From assembly GCF_030272615.1 (NCBI RefSeq), contig NC_081408.1:401171889-401229888 (forward strand): a stretch of DNA of 58,000 nucleotides, given 5' to 3'. Below are positions 10,209-21,560 of this stretch, one piece after another. This DNA is from Cryptomeria japonica (lineage: Eukaryota > Streptophyta > Pinopsida > Cupressales > Cupressaceae). The notes under the pieces are model-generated. The model ran no database searches, was not told the DNA's origin, and worked only from the letters and a program-made list of their open reading frames with translations. Position numbers and translations under genes: made by a program. Every line of letters begins with the position of its first letter. The stretch's first letter is position 1.

Positions 10209-11225
10209 ATGTATAAAAGGGATGCACCAAAGTTGAACATGTCAAGTTTCTCCACATGGCAGAAAAGGATGAAGCTGCACTTATCAGGAATTGGAGAATA
10301 TGAAACATATTATCTGGAGAATGATTACACTGCACCTAGCACCTACCCGATGACAATGGCAGAGATAAAGGCAAAGCAAGAACATATTCAAGCAATGATT
10401 GAAATAACATCAGCATTGACCGACTCAGAGTTTAATGATCTAGAAGGCTGTAATGATGCCAAAGCTATGTGGAATAAGCTTATATCTATGTGGAATAAGC
10501 TTATATCTATGTATGGTGGTGATTAACATGTTCAAAGAGAAAAAGTAGACAGTCTAAGAGGACAAATTGAATCCATGAGAATGAATGAAGGTGAGAACAT
10601 AATCCAATACAGTACAAGGTTAAAGGAAACTGTCAATCAAATCAAAGGAGCAGGAGGAACTATTGAAGAAAAGGATGTAACAAGTAAGTTGCTGAGAACA
10701 CTTCTACTTGCTTATGCCATTCAAGTCTCTCCAATTAATGAATTAAGGTCTATACAAAACATGCCAGACTCTTTGGATGCTACTATCGGTAAGCTACATG
10801 CTTTTGAGTTGAGTAATTTTGATAATAGTGGGTCTTCGGTTAACAAAGTTGAATCTGCATTTAGTTCTTTTCATCTTGGTGAATCTAATGATTACAATGA
10901 TAGAATGTATAAGTATGTTGAAGGAAATCACAGTGGAGCAAGTGAGAGATTTCACAAAAACATGGAAGTACACAAACTATATGAGGAAATCAGAAAGCAA
11001 GAAGAGTTTGAAGCATTATTGGCCAGAAGGTTACCGAGAGGCAAAGGTAAGTATAAAGGAAAGTTACCTTTGAAATGTTTTAACTGTGATAAAATTGGAC
11101 ATATGGCTTCAAACTGTCCTGACAAAGAATCTAGTGAAAAGAGAGAATACCGAGATGACAAACAGAAAGACAACAATACAAAGGGCACCGAGACTTCAGA
11201 AGGAGAGATAGAAAGACATGCCTAG
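10209..11225 (+). pseudogene. Copia A gag (UBN2-type capsid and zinc knuckle), broken
   Basis: The first ATG of this frame is taken as the start (MYKRDAPKLNMSSF). The UBN2-like capsid region has the W-x-K-M core early on, an ALTDSEFNDLEGC helix and the MWNKLISMYGGD segment. A 21-bp direct duplication there gives MWNKLIS twice (about 10469-10510). Immediately after, a nonsense TAA at 10525-10527 interrupts the frame before HVQREKV. The rest reads on to a CCHC zinc knuckle, CFNCDKIGHMASNC, at 11075-11118, and then frameshifts near 11215. The family packages element RNA in virus-like particles. This copy cannot make full Gag. Confidence 0.9.
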
Positions 11226-12394
11226 TAGCTGATGAGGAATCCAATGATGATAAATCTAATGGGATTGAGACAGAGGAAGTTGTATATGTGGCTATCAAAG
11301 ATGGATGAGATGAAGAAAGGTATAAAGAAAAAGCCTTAATATCACACATAAATAATAATGATTCTTGGATCACAGATAGTGGATGCTCACATCACATGAC
11401 AGGTGATAAACACAAGTTTGTTAAATTAGAAGATTATGATGGAGGTTATGTAAGATTTGGTAATGATGCACCATGTCTTGTAAAAAGTAAAGGATCTATC
11501 ACACTTCTTGACAATTCTAAATGTGATGATGTATATTGGGTTGAAGGTCTGAAATACAATTTGTTAAGTGTAGCACAACTAAACAATATAGGATACCGAA
11601 TAGAATTTCAAAAAGGAATTGTCAAAGTTCATGACAAACATGGAAAGTTGGCTGCTACTGGGACTCAAACAAGAGGTAATACATTTCATCTTGACTCAAA
11701 TCGGAACAATTGTCTGTATGAAAAAATAGAAGATACCTGGTTATGGCATAAAAGGTTTTGTCATGTAAATTTTGATAACCTGATCAAAATAAGTAAGAAG
11801 CACCAAGTAAGAGGTCTACTGAGCTTGGAAAAACCAAAGAATGCAATATGCCGAGGATGCCAGATGGGTAAGATGACAAAATCAAGCTTTACAAGTAAGT
11901 CTTACACTTCTAAAGGAATTTTAGATCTTGTGCACACTGATCTTTGTGGTCCTATGAAAGTTCAAAGTTACTATGGTGATAAATACTTCATATTATTTGT
12001 TGATGATTACTCAAGGATGATGTCAATTATGTTTTTAAAAGAGAAATTAGAAGCCTTTCAAATGTTCAAATGGTATAAGGCAAGAGTTGAAAATGAAATA
12101 GGAAGATAGTTGAAATGTCTAAGATCTGATAGAGGAGGAGAGTTCATTTCAGATGAATTTAACTTATTTTGCAATGATCATGGTATAAAGAGACAAGTGT
12201 CTGCACTGAGAACACCACAACAAAATGGGATAGCTGAAAGAAGAAACAGATCAATTGTAGATTGTGCCAGAACCTCGATGATAGAAAAGAGAGTACCTCA
12301 AATATTTTGGAGAGAAGCAATAAGCACTGCAGTTTACACCCTGAACCGAGTACAACTAAAGAAAGGAACTATGAAGCCACCGTATGTAATCTAG
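11226..12394 (+). pseudogene. Copia A protease and integrase, broken
   Basis: The aspartic protease active site is visible as DSGCSHHMTG at about 11375. It is followed by a GAG-pre-integrase zinc region with the LWHKRFCHVNF motif and CRGCQMGKM. The integrase core carries VHTDLCGP (first Asp), RSDRGGEF (second Asp, about 12127) and NGIAERRNR (Glu). There are 35 residues between the last two, the canonical D,D35E spacing. Nonsense codons at about 11307, 12107 and 12392 break the frame. Catalytic residues are intact, which fits a young but dead copy. Confidence 0.9.
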
Positions 12395-13861
12395 TATGAC
12401 AAGAAACCAAATGTAAGTTATTTTAAAATATTTGGAAGTAGATGTTATGTTCACAAAGATGACAGAAATGAAAAATTTGATCAGAAAAGCGAGGAAGGAA
12501 CATTTATTTGTTATTCCTCTAGGAGTAAAGCATTTAAATGTCTGATCAAATCATCTAACAAAATAGTGGAAAGTGCAAATGTGAAAATTGATGAATTTGC
12601 AGAAAGGAATGATGAAGGAACTCCAAAGAACCAGAAGATTATGAAGAGTTTGTATATGTACAACCGAGAAGTCTAACCGAGAAAGCCGATGAAGAAAATA
12701 CTCAGTTACCGAGTGATGAAGAAGGTCATATAGAGCCTACCGAGCCTATATTAGCAAAATATGTCAGAAGAAATCATGAATCAAGTCAGATTACAGGAGA
12801 TAAGGATGCTCCAATGATGACAAGGAATAAACTGAGATAGAACACATGTCTAATATCCGAGTTTGAACCAAGGATAGTAAAAGAGGCATTAAGCAATGAA
12901 GATTGGGTGAATGCTATGACAGAAGAGATTGAACAAATCAAGAAAAATGAAACATGGACACTGGTCCCAAGACCAAAAGAGAAAAATGTAATCGGTACAA
13001 ATTGGATTTTCAGAAATAAGCTAAATGAAAAAGGTGGGGTCATTCGGAATAAAGCAACTAGTTTGCAAAGGTTATGCTCAAGAAGAAGGAATAGACTATG
13101 GTGAGACTTTTGCACCTATGGAAAGACTTGAGGAATTTAGAACATTGTTGGCATATGCTGCTTACAAAAATTTCAAGGTATATCAAATGATGTTAAATCT
13201 ACATTTTTGAATGGTATACTAGAAGAATAAGTTTATATTGAACAACCTAAAGGATTTATTGAAGAGAAGAATAAAGATCAGGTATGTAAGTTGAACAAAG
13301 CTTTATATGGCCTAAAGCAAGCACCTAGAGCATGGTATGAAAGGTTGCACTCTTACTTAATCAAGATTGGATTTATGAGGACTAGTGAAAACAACAACAT
13401 GTATATGAAGAATGATGAGGATAATGGAATACTGATTTCAGCCATATTTGTTGATGATATTATTTTTTGTGGAAATGATTCTTTATGCAAGAACATTGGA
13501 AATGAAATGTGCAAAGAATTTGAGATATCATTAATCATTGAAATAAAGTATTTTATAGGTTTACAAATACTGCAAATGAAAAATGGGATTTTCATTACTC
13601 AATCCAAGTATATAAAGGAAATCTTGAAGAAATTTGGAATGGAGGATTCTAAACCTGTAAGTACTCCTATGACTACTAATTGTAAACTATCAAAGAATGA
13701 TGAATCTGCATCTATTGATGAGACACTTTACCGAACTATGATTGGAAAGTTGCAATATGTAGTTCACAATGGGCCTGATATAGCACATGCAGTAGGTATA
13801 GCTGCAAGATTTTCTGCAGATCCCAAAGAAACTCATATGACAACAATCAAGAGAATTTTTC
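12395..13861 (+). pseudogene. Copia A integrase tail and reverse transcriptase, broken
   Basis: The linker after the integrase begins KPNVSYFKIFGSRCYVH. It is followed by the RT start with NETWTLVPRPKEKNVIG, the fingers motif [22 protein letters not shown] at about 13297 and the palm motif FVDDIIF at about 13447. The last matches the usual YVDD with Phe for Tyr, which is common in Copia. A frameshift near 13030-13060 and a stop near 13208 split the domain. DNA synthesis is the family role. This copy is not translatable as one protein. Confidence 0.9.
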
Positions 13862-13867
13862 AGATAC

Positions 13868-14401
13868 TTGAGAGGCATTGAAGATTATGGTTTACTATAT
13901 AAAAAGAGGAGTGATTTTGACTTAAAAGTCTATACTGATGCTGATTGGGCAGGAATAATTGATGACAGGAAAAGCACAAGTGGTGGAGCTTTCTTTTTGG
14001 GAGAAAGACTAGTGAGTTGTCTTAGCAAGAAACAAGGATGCATTTCACAGTCAACAGCTGACCCTGAATATGTCGCTACAACATTGAATTGTACCAATAT
14101 AGCATGGATCAAACAATTGTTGGAAGGTATGAATGAGACAATTACCGAGCCAGTAACTATATTTTGTGATAATACAAGTGCTATTAACATTTCAAAGAAT
14201 CCAATAATGCACTCTAAGATAAAGCATATCGCTATAAAGTATTATTATCTAAGAGAAGAAGTTCAAGAAAAGAAAGTTGTGCTAGAATATGTTAGCACAA
14301 AGGAACAATTAGCAGACATCTTCACAAAGCCATTGCCAAGGGACACTTTTGAGTATCTCAGAAGTAAGTTAGGGGTCCTACCCCTATCTACTACTCACTG
14401 A
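13868..14401 (+). pseudogene. Copia A RNase H, last part of pol
   Basis: The frame runs from the RT-RNase H connection to the stop of the polyprotein. Motifs seen are YTDADWAG (first Asp), GGAFFLGERLVSCLSKKQ, the EY segment (STADPEYVAT, the usual AEAEY changed to ADPEY), FCDNTSAINIS (Asp) and HSKIKHIAIKYYYLRE. It ends in ADIFTKPLPRDTFEYLRSKL. A frame change near 13862 separates it from the RT. The acidic active-site residues are retained. Confidence 0.9.
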
Positions 14402-14770
14402 CAGAGTTCGGTGAAAGCATCAATTCAATGACTCTACAGAATACTATTTATGAGTTGATGCTGATTTACACACTTTAGGAGGTTTCCTAAAGTTGTGCAG
14501 GAAACAATGAATGAAGACAAGATGCCCTGACCGAGACTAAGATGATACATTTGTATATGTTTTAACAGTAAGGAAATTACTTCACAGGGGAAGTAATCAT
14601 GAATTAGTTTTACTTTTGGCATTGTTGTCAAAGGGGGAGAAGACTAATGACAGGGGGAGAAAATTACAGGAGAAGTTTACAACTCAAGGATAACAGGAGA
14701 AGAATTACAATAGTTCGAATCAATTGGAATAAATCAAGTTGGTATTTCCATCAATGCCAAAGGGGGAGAT
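14402..14770 (+). promoter_or_regulatory. 3' untranslated region of Copia A with repeated polypurine runs
   Basis: The stretch is non-coding. Three GGGGGAGA runs occur, at about 14633, 14653 and 14761. The last, AAAGGGGGAGAT, abuts the LTR and is the plus-strand primer site. The first and last are each preceded by a GCATTG-TCA-type or CATCAATGCCAAAG context, so they look like copies of one unit. Confidence 0.75.
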
Positions 14771-16255
14771 TGTTGGCATTACATTAAGTTTGTTGGTATG
14801 ATGATAATGAGAAGGTTGTTGGAGATTGATGATATAATTGATAAAGGATGATTACTGTCTTAATAATATTATTTTGTCATTGATGTCAAGCAATTGATTT
14901 TCTGATTCAGTATGATGTTGCCATATCTTAAAGAGTATGTTTTGATGAGTATAAAGATGTCGATAAGTGACACAAAAAGAATGTGAAAATGAAGGAGAGT
15001 AATAAGTTATTCAATGGGCAACTATTACTGAGTTATACAGTGATGAGATTATGTTATTTTGATTATTTTGATATCCTATATATGTGTATTCGAAGACTAA
15101 ATAAGAAGGAGAAAAGATTTCATGTAATAGAATGAGTAAAGGTTTGATACTATTCTATTTTACCGAGCAAGGAGATAGTCGGTAAACACCAAGGTTATTA
15201 GTGTCAGTTAAAGAAGGAAGAAGTTACCAAGTAAAGTTCTGTATTTACCGAGTATCAACCGAGCAGTAACAAAATGCATTGGATGAATAAATACACTATT
15301 AAATGAAGGATGCTAATGAGCTGGAGATTTATAGAAGATTGAAATGTCATGTAAGAAGTTTGTTAAGGATCAACGGCAATGAAAATTCAAGAGTTAGATC
15401 TACAACACAGATTGAACGGTCATAACCAAGCACAAGTACCAAGGAAGGAATACAAGTTTCAAGGCAAGATAAAACATTTTTCAGTTCGAAGGATTCAATG
15501 AACCTATTCAAGTTTGAAGATCTGATGGCTAAGATTAATCATGGGAAATGTAATTAAAGAGATTAAGCAGTTAGGAATTGCTTATAAATAAGGAATAGTT
15601 GATGAACAATGGAAGTGGGCAAATAGAAGAGCAGTGATACTGCAGAGGTGATTACCGAGTACAAAAGATTGAAGAACAGATTGAGAAGCCCAACAAGGAG
15701 GAAGATAAGTCTTTTGACAAGATTATTTTGAGCACATAGAGTTTGCTTTAACATTTTAGATGTGAAGTTGTAGATATATTTTATTACTGTTATTTATTTT
15801 GTAAGTGACGGGAAATATCTTAACCGAGTGGACCTAACAATCTTATTTGTAAATCCTCTAGCAAGGTAACATTCTGAATGAGTGTTTGAAATCCTTTGAC
15901 AAGGTCACTTCTAACAAAGTGCAAGATTCTGATAGATCTAAGGGAAATCCCTTGACCAGGTCACATCTAGAAATGTGTTTATGTAATCTTTGAAAGGATT
16001 GGCTTTTAGCCGAGCATACTCTAGAAGAGTATATTTTCTTAGTGGGTCCGAAATCCCATAGTGGTTTTTCCCTATTTGGGTTTCCATGTTAAATATGGTG
16101 TTAAATGTGTTTTGATGTGTCAAGTTTATCAGTTTATGAGTTTGAATGATTTACAGTCATAGTTGCATATCAAGTAGGTTCTACCAAGTTTGATTCCGAT
16201 GAATATTTTGTATTGTGAGTTTATCTGATTCACCCCCCCTCTCATCTAACTAACA
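14771..16255 (+). repeat. 3' LTR of Copia A
   Basis: It runs from TGTTGGCATT to CTAACTAACA, 1485 bp. In the hairpin block (16061-16087) the final CCAC has become CCAT. It is followed by TCATG, the right copy of the target duplication, and then by the rest of LTR H. Confidence 0.95.
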
Positions 16256-16260
16256 TCATG

Positions 16261-16434
16261 TGGATGGTATTTATTCTATGATTATTGTTTATGCTTAATT
16301 TGTTTAACTGCTATTCCAGTATTAATGTTTTGGGTTCCAGTATTTAAGTTTTAATTGCCAATGGTTCCAGTAATATGTGACAACTGAGTCACCCCCCCTC
16401 TCAGTTGTCTTTCGGTTATTTGAACTATCTAACA
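16261..16434 (+). repeat. Copia LTR H, right part
   Basis: The sequence resumes LTR H after the A insertion (TGGATGGTATTTATTC onward). It ends with GTCACCCCCCCTCTCAG and CTATCTAACA. It is about 85-90% identical by eye to 21580-21754 next to element B. Confidence 0.7.
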
Positions 16435-17850
16435 ATATTGTCTCTTTTCCAACATAGGAAGTGCATGATTTCTTTTCATTTTTCATACTCGTGTGTTTGC
16501 CATTTTTGGTTTCAAAATAATCTTTGTCAAAAATTAATTCAAACTCTCAAACATCTCACGTGACTAGGTCCTAGTTTGGTCTTGTTTTTCAACAAATTGT
16601 CCTCTCATTCTAATGAGTTTGTGTTAGTTGTCTCATTATGGTGTCAAAATTACCCAAGTCAAGTGTCAAATTTGTTCATCTTGGTCATCATTTCAAATTT
16701 GACATCGTTATTATCGTCTACTAGGGTTTCGACTTGTATGGTCATCTTTATCATCTCAGTTGTTAATTATAACCTTGGATGTCATCATTCCATATTTGAC
16801 GTTGTCATTATCATCTACTAGGGTTTCGACTTGTATGGTCACCTTTATCATCTCAGTTGTTAGTCATAACCTTGGTTGTAATCATTTCAATTTTGATGTC
16901 GTTATTATTGTCCATCTAGTGCATGGTCCTATCTCATTGCATTCGATTATCCTAGTCACAAATCAGAAGCTTGGTCATCATTTCTAGCTTATATCATTAT
17001 TATCGTCTACTAGGGTCTCAAATTACATGGTCACCTTTATCATCTTAGATTCTATTCATCACCTTGGTTGTCATCATCTCAATTCTTGCATCGTCATTGT
17101 CCATCATCATTTCTCATCATCTCGATTCACATCATCATTGCCCTCTTCCTAGGTCATCAATCCAAACACCAGTTATCCAAAATTGGACATCAAACCTTCA
17201 TCCTCTTTCCAAATTCCTCAGAGTCAGTCCCCATCCTAGCATGAGCCTGTCATTCATCACATTCTAAGCTTTGGTCTATCATCCTTTTTCATCTTTCATC
17301 TCTCAAACTCATCAACTAATCATCATGTTACAATTTTCTTAAAATGAGTTTGTTCATCCTTCATTTTCTTCCACTGCATCCCATTTTGATGATGATGAGA
17401 GTATGGTTGATCAAGATGAATATAAAATTGAAAATATTTATGCCCTCATCCTTAGCTAGCTTGCACCGAGTGTTAGATACCAAAATACAACTTTTCATCC
17501 TAGCTACTCTACCATTCCTCCATGTGCATCTACTCATAATACTTATCACACCTTCAACAAAGGAAATCCATCACGTCTTCCACCCACAACTCCCTCATAT
17601 ATCACCTCCACGTATCTGTCATATGCAACATCCATACCTCTATCTTCTCCCATGGTCCTATCTCAACCCCCATATTTCCCTCACAACATTGCCACTTACA
17701 TCCATAATCCAAATCCACCATCTCATTATCCCCAAATCCAACACACAATCCGTAATCCTAATCTCACTCCATCTAAACTTAATTCACCATCTAATCTCAC
17801 TCCTCCATCTAATTTTAATTCACCATCCTACCTCAATCCTCCATCCTGTT
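16435..17850 (+). other. Old repeat-rich segment between LTR H and LTR D
   Basis: No LTR termini or pol motifs are seen. The segment holds a 97-bp tandem repeat array (16701-17100) and then a low-complexity C- and AT-rich tract with a proline/asparagine-rich decayed reading frame. It ends abruptly where LTR D begins at 17851. Confidence 0.5.
16701..17100 (+). repeat. 97-bp tandem repeat, about four copies
   Basis: Units start near 16701, 16798, 16895 and 16991, with a partial fifth at 17088, an even 97-bp period. Each begins with a GACATCGTTATTATCGTC-like word. Copies 1 and 2 are most alike (both contain CTACTAGGGTTTCGACTTG) and copy 3 has diverged most. Confidence 0.8.
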
Positions 17851-17915
17851 TGACAATTCAAATAATTGGAGCACAAATAAGAGGGAGGGTGAATCAGTTG
17901 TCACCAGATTACTAG
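17343..17915 (+). pseudogene. Proline/asparagine-rich decayed ORF, truncated
   Basis: One frame opens after a TAA at 17340. It gives an acidic start (FDDDESMVDQDEYKIENIY), an in-frame TAG at about 17455, and then a long tract rich in Pro, Asn, Ser, Thr and Tyr with repeats of the PSNLTPPSN kind. Codons past 17850 belong to LTR D, so the original C-terminus is lost. Such composition occurs in N-terminal parts of some Gypsy gag proteins, but I cannot identify it, and part of it may be low-complexity DNA that happens to be open. Confidence 0.35.
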
Positions 17916-19014
17916 AACCTTAAGAAAAAAAAAATTTACTACCAGAATACATAAACCAATTACCAGAATAACAAATATATCAATTAAGCACAACCAACAA
18001 TTAGAGAATAGTTACCATCCACATGACACCATGTAGGAAAAACCACGGTGAGAAGCCTACCCACAGTCAGATAATACTTCTGAAATAAGTATGTGATTAC
18101 AAATTGAGGGGCCTGCACTTGCAGGAAGGCCAATGGACTAGAGAACACTGATCATTACAAAAGGAGTCTCACTGACTACATAAAAATCCAGACTACAATC
18201 CAGAAGGAAGAATGAATTGCAATAATAACATCTCTTATGCCTGAGTACAATTCCAGTTAAGCTCAATACTGGAGGTCTTAAACCTCTTGCATTATCCCAA
18301 TTCAATCACCTATGATCGACCAAATCCTCTGCATGAATGATTATTACATTATTCTCTTGCATACCATGATCTACAATGAGATCATACACATATATATACA
18401 AACCCTCTACCTTAAACAATTAGGTCGTCCACCCAGACAATAAAACCTATTACATAATTATAAAACATGTCGGCCTGAGACAAAACAAATATTATCCAAC
18501 CCATAAGTCATCTCGGAAATATATCGAGAAGTCCCAACAACACGTTACATTAAGCTGGTCCATAACCTAGATAGCACATAATATGTCTATTGCTAAATGC
18601 AACACCACTGATCAACTGGAACATGAACATGATAACCATCGACATCCTGAGTCCCTACTAGAAGCCACACCAACACCACTTATGCATAGTATCAAAAGAT
18701 CTTCAACAAAGCTCTGCTAGAGAAACCCTCACTAGATCAATAAACTAGGCTTACCAACATATAAGATAGCATTCAATCACCAAGTCAATACCAACTCACT
18801 GAACATATATCTCAGTAGCATGAATAGAATACCTAAGCCAATTCCATAAGCCAATGCATACCGGAGTATTCCGGATCAACATGATCTTACCAACCAGAAA
18901 CCAAACATCCTACTGGGACCAACTAGATACCCGTAAACAACCAAAGCAACTAGTGTTGACATCAAGGACAAAACATCAATGCAACATATAATCAATTCCT
19001 CCAAATTTCCAACA
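17851..19014 (-). repeat. 3' LTR of minus-strand Copia D
   Basis: On the minus strand it starts TGTTGGAAATTTGG and ends TGAATTGTCA, 1164 bp. It contains the family block ending in GATTCACCCTCCCTC and the GTGTCATGTGGATGG segment shared with LTR H. The right half of the potential hairpin is deleted (around 18030). A TATATATA tract at about 18388 could be its TATA box. The left flank is CTGTT, and the other end of D is truncated, so the duplication cannot be tested. Confidence 0.8.
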
Positions 19015-19381
19015 ATATCCACCTTTGGCATTGATGGCAACACTAGATGTGAAAAACATCTAAGTGCCAAGAAATGTCAAATAAATCTCCCACACAAGAA
19101 TATAGCAATGAAGTTCTGGTCCATACTATCCTTGTAGATGATATCTTAGTTAAGTTCTGCAAATTTCTCCCCCTAATGTATATAACTCCTTAAGTTTTTC
19201 ACATGAATATCTCTCCCCCTTTGACATCAATACCAAACATCTGACATAAATATTAAAGAAAAAACATAAACCACTGAATCACAAGACTAACTACTCCCCC
19301 TGAGTAGTAGCATCACCACATAAATTCAGAATGAATAATAGCTCTGATAATACATACTGGACTGATGCCAAATAGCATCAA
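19015..19381 (-). promoter_or_regulatory. 3' untranslated region and polypurine tract of Copia D
   Basis: On the minus strand, ATGCCAAAGGTGGATAT abuts the LTR at 19014. Two upstream GGGGGAGA-type runs occur (plus-strand CTCCCCC near 19170 and 19215), as in element A. No coding capacity. Confidence 0.65.
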
Positions 19382-19757
19382 TCAATTTTCTGTCTGAGGG
19401 GCAGAAACCCCTAATCTATCTCTGACGTACTCCAATGATTCTTTAGGAAAAGGTTTAGTGAAGATGTTTTGAATCTTCTCTTTAGTGTTCACATAAACCA
19501 ATCTAACTTCATTTTCTTCCACCTTTTCCTTCATAAAGTTATACTTGATAGATATGTGCTTTGTCTTAGAGTGAAATGCCAGATTCTTTGATATGTCTAT
19601 AGCAGCATAGTTATCACAGTGAATAACTACCAGTTCATTGCAATACACTTTTATATCCTTTAATATTTTCTTCATCTATAGAACTTGTGTAGAGTTAGTA
19701 GGAGCAACAACATACTCAGCTTCAGTAGTAGATAAAGAAGTACATGAATATTTCTTG
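19382..19757 (-). pseudogene. Copia D RNase H, C-terminal part
   Basis: The minus-strand reading shows TTEAEYVVAPTNSTQVL, HCDNYAAIDISKN, HSKTKHISIKYNF and the final VNTKEKIQNIFTKPF. A stop follows about 30 residues later. A TAG stands before MKKILKDI near 19676. The upstream part of the same domain continues at 20684, on the far side of solo LTR E, and the reading frame matches across once the LTR and one TCTTG copy are ignored. Confidence 0.9.
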
Positions 19758-20683
19758 TGTTGGCAATTGACACTCAGTTGGTTGGTTTCAATATGTTGGC
19801 ATTGATGGCAACATGGCAACATGTTCCAGCTTCATATTTTGGTTCAGTTATGTACCAGAAGGCACTTCATAGATACTTCACCAACATCGACATTGGTAGG
19901 TTGGATAGATTTCTTTGATTATCGGCAATGCAGGCTGACATGGTTTAGAATCAAGTTATCGATATTGGAGGCTAACATCATTTGGAGATCCGACACTGAC
20001 AATTGTTTTTTATATTCATATATTTTTGTTATCTAGTCGACATGTATATTCATATTGTAATTATCTTTGTAAGCCGACATAAGGCATGATGATTTGTAAA
20101 GGGTATATAGGTCAATTGATTAGATCATTTTGAAATATCATATGAGAGTATGTAAGTTTATGGAATGTAAAGGAGATGTGAAACATATGAGAGAGATCAT
20201 GTATGCGAGGATATTTATGTAAGGGTTATTTTGTTAAGGGTTTAGGGTTTCAGACTAGAAGAGACAGAGCTTAACCGAAACTGTATTCAGACATAGAAGA
20301 TGCTATCTTTGCAATTCAATCATTTTTGTAGATTGTAGTATGGATTTGTATGTAGTCAGTGAGGCTCTTTTGTGATCGAGCAATGTGCTCTAGGCTGTAA
20401 GCCTTCCTGCAATTGCATGCCCCTATATTTTGTAATATCTCTTCATATGGCCAGTGGATTGATATTGTGGGTCACAAATCCCATCATGGTTTTTCCTCTT
20501 TGAGGTTTTCCACTTATAATTCTATATGTTATGGTATTCATTTGTGTGATTGGCTTATTGGTTGCTTTACTTCTTTAAATTCTATATATACCGGTTGGTG
20601 TATGCATGATTTAATAAAGTTAAAATTGAACATTCTGGTAGAACACTGATTCACCCCCCTCTCAGTGTTCTTGGATTCCAACA
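19758..20683 (+). mobile_element. Solo LTR E inserted in Copia D RNase H
   Basis: A single LTR runs from TGTTGGCAATTG to GATTCCAACA, 926 bp, flanked by exact 5-bp duplications TCTTG (19753-19757 and 20684-20688). No internal sequence or second LTR is present. It carries a TATA-like GGTATATAGG near 20102, the potential hairpin block (20487-20513, inner arms CCTC and GAGG) and GATTCACCCCCCTCTCAG near 20648. It most likely arose by LTR-LTR recombination of a full Copia element. Confidence 0.93.
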
Positions 20684-21560
20684 TCTTGCTGATCCATGAA
20701 ATAAGTTTCTTTCCAAGAAAGAAAGCTCCATCGGAAGTAATTTTTTGGTCATCAACATCACCTGCCCAATCTGCATCGATATATGCACATAAAGTAAAGT
20801 AATCATCTTTAGGATACCACAAACCATATTCAGATGTTCCTTTTAAGTATCTAAAATTTTTTTTCACTGCACTCTCATGATTTTCCTTAGGATCACTTTG
20901 ATATCTTGATACAATGCAAACTGCATTCATTATATCTGGTCTAGTCTGAGTCAAATATAGCAGCCCTCCAATCATAGACTTGTATCTTGTAGGATTTACC
21001 GGTGCAGATTCATCTTTCCTTGTCAATTTCTCACTTGTAACCATAGGAGTACTAACCGGTCTATAATTTTCCATACCAAATTTCTTCAACAACTCTCTAG
21101 CATACTTAGTTTGATAGATGAAATACCTTTAGTAGTTTGAGTAATCTGCAAACCTAAGAAAAATTTCATTTCCCCAATCATAAACATCTCAAATTTATTA
21201 TCTATATTGTTAGAAAATTCCATGCACAACTTATCTTCACCTCCAAAAATGATGTCATCAACAAAGACCTCAATAATCAGTGACTTTATAATATAGATTA
21301 TTGTCAGCATTACTTTTAGTGAAACCAAGTTTTAAGAGATATTTGTCCAATCTTGCATACCAAGCTCTAGGTGCATGTTTCAATCCATATAAGGCTTTCT
21401 TTAACCTGCAAACCATGTTTTTATCATCTAAAAGTGAAAACCCATCAGGTTTCTTAATATAAACTTCCTCATCAAGATCCCCATTCAGAAAAGCACACTT
21501 AACATCCATTTGATGAACCTTTTAGTTTTTATGTGCAACATAGGCAAGAAATAATTTTAT
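20684..21560 (-). pseudogene. Copia D reverse transcriptase end and RNase H start
   Basis: The minus-strand reading, from 21560 leftward, gives MDVKCAFLNGDLDEEVY, ALYGLKHAPRAWYARLDK, EVFVDDIIFGG and the connection segment SMIGGLLYLTQTRPDIM. RNase H follows (YIDADWAGDVDD, DGAFFLGKKLISWISK). Frame changes lie near 21300 and 21110. The domain is cut at about 21560, where the plus-strand LTR fragment of element B begins. The protein is very close to the RT of B (24826-25640), so D and B are inverted copies of one family. Confidence 0.9.

Larger units (their letters stand above)
8652..16255 (+). mobile_element. Complete Ty1/Copia element A
   Basis: This 7.6-kb element has LTRs 8652-10146 and 14771-16255, a primer site at 10149, broken gag-pol at 10209-14401 and a polypurine tract ending at 14770. 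The order protease, integrase, RT, RNase H is Copia-type. It is inserted in LTR H. The flanks are TCGTG (8647-8651) and TCATG (16256-16260), a 5-bp duplication with one difference that fits CpG decay. The two LTRs differ at roughly 4% of sites over the first 300 bases compared by eye, so the insertion is moderately recent. Confidence 0.95.

Noticed and set aside
7841-16434. LTR H as a solo LTR with its own target duplication
   Set aside because: Flanks GTCTA (7836-7840) and ATATT (16435-16439) do not match, so solo status is not supported. It could be a truncated 3' LTR.
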